Program-made: the position numbers and the translations under genes
The notes under the pieces: generated by a model
Databases searched by the model: none
Told to the model about the DNA's origin: nothing
What the model saw: the letters and a program-made list of their open reading frames with translations, nothing else
In this document: in pieces, positions 58,600-64,000 of the stretch
Layout: every line of letters begins with the position of its first letter
How positions within the stretch are numbered: position 1 is the first letter of the stretch
From: Phocoena phocoena
Taxonomy: Eukaryota; Chordata; Mammalia; Artiodactyla; Phocoenidae
Assembly: GCF_963924675.1 (NCBI RefSeq)
Contig: NC_089232.1
Span: 47,036,522-47,100,521, forward strand
DNA: 64,000 nucleotides
Reading direction: 5' to 3'

Positions 58600-59020
58600 C
58601 CTTGATGTCTCACTCTCTCCTCCTATCTAATCAATAATGAATCCCTATTGCTTTTCTGCTAAAAGTAGTAGAATCTCTCATCTTCTCTGCCTCAAGTGTT
58701 CCTTTCTTTCAAACTTTCTTCTCTTTAATCTTTACTGAAATCATGTGCAGAGTAATTTTTTAACTTAGATCTAAGTTTATTGCTCTCATGCTAATTTTAT
58801 CAATATTGTCATGTTGTCTTTAGAATAAAGCCAAAATCCTTAACGTTTGTACAGGAATCTGCCTCTTCTTGCAGTGTATAATTCAACTAGCTAGACTTAC
58901 TTCCATGTCTATACTCTATATTATAGCAAGTATTTATTTATACCTTAGTTTATATAGTCTGTGAATTCATCTAACTCTTGCCTTTATCTTATTTCTATTA
59001 TTGATACAATTAGCTTTTCT
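58600..59020 (+). mobile_element. L2 element, sense
   Basis: 'aataatgaatccctattgct', 'agaataaagccaaaatcctt' and 'ctcaagtgttcctttctttc' resemble the L2 ORF2 3' part, diverged. Confidence 0.5.
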
Positions 59021-60425
59021 TTGACATACCTTATGCAATGACATACAGAGTATAGAATATTTTATACAATATCTTAATTGAGATATTGAGATAAATTGGA
59101 TTATAAACAGATATTTATTCTAGTTAATCTTATTTATCAAACACAAAAATTATTTCCTGTGTGCATTTTGTATGTGTGTGTGCGCACAAGAGTCTCAAAG
59201 GTTAGTTGAGACTAAGTTACATACATTTTGGCTGCGCCTACTGATCTTTTGGTACTCCAGGGAGCTATTTAGCACACTGGAGCAATAACTAGCTAAATTG
59301 AATAAAGAAAGCAGTTACAGGGAGAGTCTGGCTCAATATATATTTCTGGAAACTTTTTTCTCAAAGATATCTACAGCAATATTTTAAGGAAAGAGTTAAA
59401 CCATACTACATAATAATGTGATCATTGTTTTTAATATCCCTATGTTTAAGAAATTCATTGGTGTCCATGAACACACACCATATAACATATTTACTGGTTT
59501 AATTTCTAAATGAAGTAACACACACACGTGTGTGTGTACAGAGAGATGGAGAGAAGCAAAATATTCTGTATCCATTCTTTTAAGTTCTAAAGTGTTCTGG
59601 AAATGGTTCCTGCAGGAAGGGAAATGTAACGCTTAATTGAAAAAAGCTTCTGATTTTTTTTGATGGATCTCTCCATTTTATTTTTATTAGAAATAGTTAG
59701 GGCTTCTTTATTTTGAAGTTCATAATGACTTTGAAATATATTTATTCATGATATTAGTAAATTTGTAGCAAAAGATGAAACCTCTTGTTTTGACCTTTTC
59801 TGAAAGGGAAACACTAGAAGGGGACATCACAAATCTCTATAATATGATTCAACAGTTTACAGATTAGCAAAACACAAATGTACCTTTAAACATTGTGGCC
59901 AAAGACACTGAGTTATAAGCTAAAGTTTTCCTTTTGTAAAATCATAGCCTGAAGGAAGGGCTTCCATTAAAACACTACTTAGGAAACAGTGTAAACTGTT
60001 CCAATAAAAACATAAGAAAATTGCTCTTGTGGCCCTCCCTGTCTTCCTTCTGGCCTTCCCTTTATCAACCTCGTGTCTTCCCTTCCTAATTAGACCATGC
60101 ATGTCCATATTCTCAAGGAGGCTTTCTAACAAGCCTTGGTCTCTCCAAGAACTGTGGGGAATTCAAGGAAGCTGAAAGTGAGGTACAAAAACAAAGTTGG
60201 TCTTATCTCTCATTTTTCTTTTCTCTATCTCAATTAACCCATATTTGGGCTCAATTGTTTTCTAATTTCTCTCAGCTGCTTTCTGGTTGCTCTTATTGTA
60301 AAACATGATATATTGAATAATCTTTTGTAGATATATGGAACAAGATATATTTCTTGTTTGTTTTTGTTTGTGTTTGGTTGGGGATTATTTTAGATTTTTT
60401 ATTCTTTAAATTCTTAGTTTTTAAA
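59021..60425. other. Unassigned stretch
   Basis: No gene or clear repeat. A 20-bp perfect (AC)(GT) palindrome lies at 59518-59537. Confidence 0.4.
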
Positions 60426-60429
60426 TTAA

Positions 60430-60945
60430 GGCTTTATTTTTAAGAGCAGTTTTAGGTTCATAGCAAAACTGAGAGGAAAGTACAAATATTTCCTATTTCT
60501 CAAACCTACACATGCATAACTTCTCCCATTATCAACATCCCCTACCAGAGTGGTACATTGGTTACAACTGATGAACCTACATTTGATACACATTATCAAC
60601 CAATGTACATAGTTCACATTACAGTTCAATTTTGGTATTGTACATTCTATGAGTTTGGACAAATATATAATGACATGTATCCATAATTATAGTATCGTAT
60701 AATGTATTTTCACTGTTCTAAAAATCCTCTATGCTCTGCCTATTCATCTCTCTACCACCCTCCAACTCCTGGCAACCACTTTTTACTGATTCCATACTTT
60801 TGCCTTTTCCAGAATGTTTTATAGTTGAAATTATACAGTATGCCTTTTCAAATTGGCTTCTTTCACTTAGTAAAATGAATTTATGGTTCCTATGTATTTT
60901 TTCATGAGTTGATAGCTAATTTCTTTTTAGCAGGTCTCACCATTC
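60430..60945 (-). mobile_element. Old L1M 3' part, antisense
   Basis: 'gagcagttttaggttcatag', 'actgagaggaaagtacaaat' and 'ttttgccttttccagaatgt' to 'tgagttgatagctaatttct' is antisense L1M from 3' UTR into ORF2. Confidence 0.8.
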
Positions 60946-60956
60946 TTTGGGAAGAA

Positions 60957-60996
60957 AATATTTATTTATTTATTTATTTTTAAATATTTATTTTTA
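60957..60996. repeat. (TTTA)n simple repeat
   Basis: Five TTTA units and a degenerate continuation. Confidence 0.9.
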
Positions 60997-60999
60997 GTA

Positions 61000-61885
61000 G
61001 AAACGCTTTTCTAGATACATGTCTTCCAAAACTAGTCACTAATTAAAATGTATTATACTCTATGAAACTTCATGAAAAATTCATGTTCTAAGGAAAGAAG
61101 ATTACTGAATTTTGAGGCAACCCATCGTGTAGATAGTTACATGTTTAGTTACATAATTCCTACAACATTATTAAATGAATTATCAGTCTCAAAATTCCAT
61201 GTCTGTTCATTTTCTGAAATATGGGAGAGGGAGAAGTACTATATTTTAATGTTATGTGATTTCCACCATCAGCGTAAACACATATTTACCAGAAAAGTAT
61301 TGGGTGTGCCTAGCTATAAAGTTCTAAACAACTTATAAATTTTCTAGGTGTGAGCAATATATAAAAAGAAAGAATCTTAGATGCATCATATCTCACTGAC
61401 ATAAATGGATGTCAGTTTTGTCTTTCTACTAAACTGAACTAGTTCTTGCAACCCCTCCCCCACCTTTCAATTTACAAAATATTTTATTGCCACTGGTGAT
61501 TAGATACTTATTTAGAGCACCAGGAGGACACAGTTTTAGACAGAGAATTTGGGGCTCATTTTTATTGCTCTTCATTTATCTCCATCCTTTGGTGAAAGTA
61601 GATTTCTTTTGCCCTGATTTTAATATTGTCGTTTAACAAATAGACAAATGTTTGAAAAACATTTGTGAGAAAAAAGTTCACTTTACCCTTAATCTTCAAT
61701 TGCAATTTGTAAACATTCGCCCACTCTCTAAAGTATTAATATTTTTGAAAGCCTACTTACATACACATACACACACATTACAAATATAGCAATACAATTT
61801 AGCCCTTGTTTAAACAATCCTTAAAGTGTCATTTTCGTGTGTATGAGAGTGTGTGTGTGTGCAACTATGTCTACACTAACTGGAT
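61000..61885. other. Unassigned stretch
   Basis: No gene or repeat recognised. The 88-codon frame at 61072-61338 has no known motif. (GT)n at 61849-61861. Confidence 0.4.
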
Positions 61886-61889
61886 GGGG

Positions 61890-62157
61890 AAAGTGGCCCG
61901 TTGACACTGAGACTGTAAATTTACTGCCCTGTCACTAGGTTCATCAGTACCATTTTTTTTTTTTTAGATTCCATATATATGCATCAGCATATGGTATTTG
62001 TTTTCTCTTTCTGACTTATTTCACTCTGTATGACAGACTCTAGGTCCCATCCATCTCACTACAAATAACTCAATTACATTTCTGTTTATGGCTGAGTAAT
62101 ATTCCATTATATATTTGTGCCACATCTTCTTTATACATTCATCTGTCAACAGACATT
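61890..62157 (-). mobile_element. L1 3' part, antisense, host of a younger L1
   Basis: 'gattccatatatatgcatca', 'cttatttcactctgtatgac' and 'ggctgagtaatattccatta' is the antisense L1 3' UTR to ORF2 boundary. It stops at 'caacagacattta', where the next L1 begins, and should resume beyond the window. Confidence 0.85.
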
Positions 62158-64000
62158 TATTTATTTTTTTAACATCTTTATTGGAGTATAATTGCTTTAC
62201 AATGGTGTGTTAGTTTTTCCTTTATAACAAAGTGAATCAGCTATACATATACATATATACCCATATCTCCTCCCTCTTGCATCTCCCTCCCATCCTCCCT
62301 ATCCTACCCCTCTAGGTGGTCACAAAGCATCGAGCTGACCTCCCTGTGCCATGCGGCTGCTTCCCACTAGCTATCTATTTTACATTTGGTAGTGTATACA
62401 TGTCCATGCCACTCTCTCACTTCGTCCCAGCTTACCCGTCCCCCTCCTCGTGACCTCAAGCCCAGTCTCTATGTCTGCGTCTTTATTCCTGTCCTGCCCC
62501 TAGGTTCTTCAGAACCATTTTATTTAGATTCCATATATCTGTGTTGGCATATGGTATTTGATTTCTCCTCCTGACTTACTTCACTCTGTACGACAGTCTC
62601 TAGGTCCATCCACCTCACTACAAATAACTCAATTTCATTTGTTTTTATGGCTAATATTCCATTGTATATATGTGCCACATCTTCTTTATCCATTCATCTG
62701 ACAATGGACACTTAGGTTGCTTCCATGTCCTGGCTATTGTAAACAGAGCTGCAATGAACATTGTGGTACATGACTCTTTTTGAATTATGATTTTCTCAGG
62801 GTATATGCCCAGTAGTGGGATTGCTGGGTCGTATGGTAGTTCTATTTTTAGTTTTTTAAGGAACCTTCATACTGCTCCCCATAGTGGCTCTATCAATTTA
62901 CACGGCCACCAACATTACAAGAGGGTTCCTTCTTCTCCACACCCTCTCCAGCATTTATTGTTTGTAGACTCTTTGATGATGGCCATTCAGACTACTGTGA
63001 CATGATACCTCATTGTAGTTTTAATTTGCATTTCTCTGATGATTAGTGATGTTGAGCATCCTTTCGTGTGTTTGTTGGCAATCTGTATATCTTCTTTGGA
63101 GAAATGTCTATTTAGGGCTTCTGCCCATTTTTGGATTGGGTTGTTTGTTTTCTTGATATTGAGCTGCATGAGCTGCTTGTAAATTTTGGAGATTAATCCT
63201 TTGTCAGTTGCTTCTTTTGCAAATATCTTCTCCCATTCTGAGGGTTGTCCTTTCGTCTTGTTTATGGTTTCCTCTGCTGTGCAAAAGCTTTTAAGTTTCC
63301 TTAGGTCCCATTTGTTTATTTTTGTTTTTATTTCCATTTCTCTAGGTGGGTCAAAAAGGATCTTGCTGTGATTTATGTCATAGAGTGTTATGCCTATGTT
63401 TTCCTCTAAGAGTTTTATAGTGTCTGGCCTTACATTTAGGTCTTTACTCCATTTTGAATTTATTTTTGTATATGGTGTTAGGGAGTGTTCTAATTTCATT
63501 CTTTTACATTCTTTTACATGTAGCTATCCAGTTTTCCCAGCACCACTTATTGAAGAGGCTGTCTTTTCTCCATTGTATATTCTTGTATACAATGTATATT
63601 CTTGCCTCCTTTATCAAAACCCATATGTGCATGGGTTTATCTCTGGGCTTTCTATCCTGTTCCATTGATCCATATTTCTGTTTTTGTGCCAGTACCATAC
63701 ACTCTTGATTACTGTAGCTTTGTAGTATCGTCTGAAGTCAGGGAGCCTGATTCCTCCAGCTCCGTTTTTCTTTCTCAAGATTGCTTTGGCTATTCAGGGT
63801 CTTTTGTGTTTCCATAAAAATTGTAAATGTTTTTGTTCTAGTTCTGTGAAAAATGCAATTGGTAATTTAATAGGGAGTGCACTGAATCCGCAGACTGTTT
63901 TGCGTAGTATAGTCATTTTCACAATGTTGATTCTTCCGCTTCAAGAACATGGTATATCTCTCCATCTATTTATGTCATCTTTGATTTCTTTCACAGTGTC
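62158..64000 (-). mobile_element. Young L1, antisense, running off the window
   Basis: It starts with the poly(A) tail seen as T's ('tttattttttt', about 62160), then the antisense 3' UTR with C-rich runs at 62275-62315 (the complement of the G-rich tract), then ORF2 read backward to the window edge. It matches the sense copy at 12069-13915 over its full visible length and belongs to the same subfamily. The 5' end and duplication lie beyond 64000. Confidence 0.93.
62630..64000 (-). pseudogene. ORF2: L1 ORF2 C-terminal part, broken
   Basis: On the minus strand 63499-62987 is open for 170 codons and encodes the ORF2 segment after the reverse transcriptase, beginning '[16 protein letters not shown]'. 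Beyond it the frame is broken by small tandem duplications at about 63498-63520 and 63570-63605 and by indels near 63000. The visible part does not reach the catalytic RT motif, which would lie past the window end. Confidence 0.88.

Noticed and set aside
1..64000. CRISPR array, operon structure or bacterial mobile element
   Set aside because: No regularly spaced repeats and no prokaryotic genes. All repeats fit mammalian transposon families or microsatellites.

Overview
This window reads as mammalian, non-coding, AT-rich genomic DNA built mostly from interspersed repeats. The best lineage marker is the SINE set. Six copies of a tRNA-Glu-derived, poly(A)-tailed SINE of the CHR-2 type and one of the older CHR-1 type are present. 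I see no ruminant BovB or Bov-tA sequence and no pig PRE-1. That combination points to a whale or dolphin (Cetacea, or at least the cetacean-hippo branch of Cetartiodactyla). The L1 elements also have the cetartiodactyl look, including a G-rich 3' UTR. I found no host protein-coding gene, no functional tRNA, rRNA or snRNA gene, and no CRISPR array. Nearly every open reading frame is a fragment of a transposon or a chance frame across a SINE or microsatellite.

Layout. 1-128 is an old antisense L1. About 130-3590 is the decayed pol region of a class I (gammaretrovirus-like) endogenous retrovirus: reverse transcriptase, RNase H and integrase, with an inserted SINE. 3591-4890 is another old antisense L1. 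About 4.9-11.7 kb is mostly unassigned AT-rich DNA with a SINE, an L1 3' end carrying a (TA)n(CA)n tract, and an L2/MIR-like tail. 11.7-13.9 kb is a relatively young 5'-truncated L1 with the 3' half of ORF2. 14-20.6 kb holds old L1 pieces, a 716-bp hAT-type DNA transposon, a solo LTR and a curious 40-bp direct repeat. 21-27.5 kb has L2, MIR, an L1 3' tail, a CHR-1 SINE and long AT-rich stretches. 28-31.2 kb is a pile of old sense-strand L1M fragments hit by two CHR-2 SINEs and an MLT1-like LTR.

31-37.4 kb contains microsatellites, a perfect 20-bp hairpin, a nested L1 cluster that includes a twin-primed insertion, and a 241-bp deleted relative of the 16.5-kb hAT element with a perfect 8-bp target-site duplication. 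40-46.4 kb has several ancient LTR-like repeats. 47.6-50.3 kb is old L1M in both orientations. 52.5-53.7 kb is an LTR resembling the bovine BTLTR1 group, on the minus strand, with a tRNA-Glu-like block at one end and an exact 78-bp tandem duplication at the other. 54-61 kb has MER5-like, MIR, L2 and L1 remnants. 61.9 kb to the end is a young antisense L1 nested in an older one.

No genes work together here. What links the parts is insertion history: old L1M, L2, MIR, hAT and MaLR layers were hit later by ERV, L1 and CHR SINE insertions, often with visible target-site duplications. The most unusual local structures are the LTR at 52.5-53.7 kb, the matched pair of hAT copies, the twin-primed L1, the 20-bp hairpin, the 40-bp direct repeat, and a small exon-like open segment at 55.34 kb that I could not identify. 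Family names come from recognising the sequence, not from a database search. Boundaries of old repeats are approximate.
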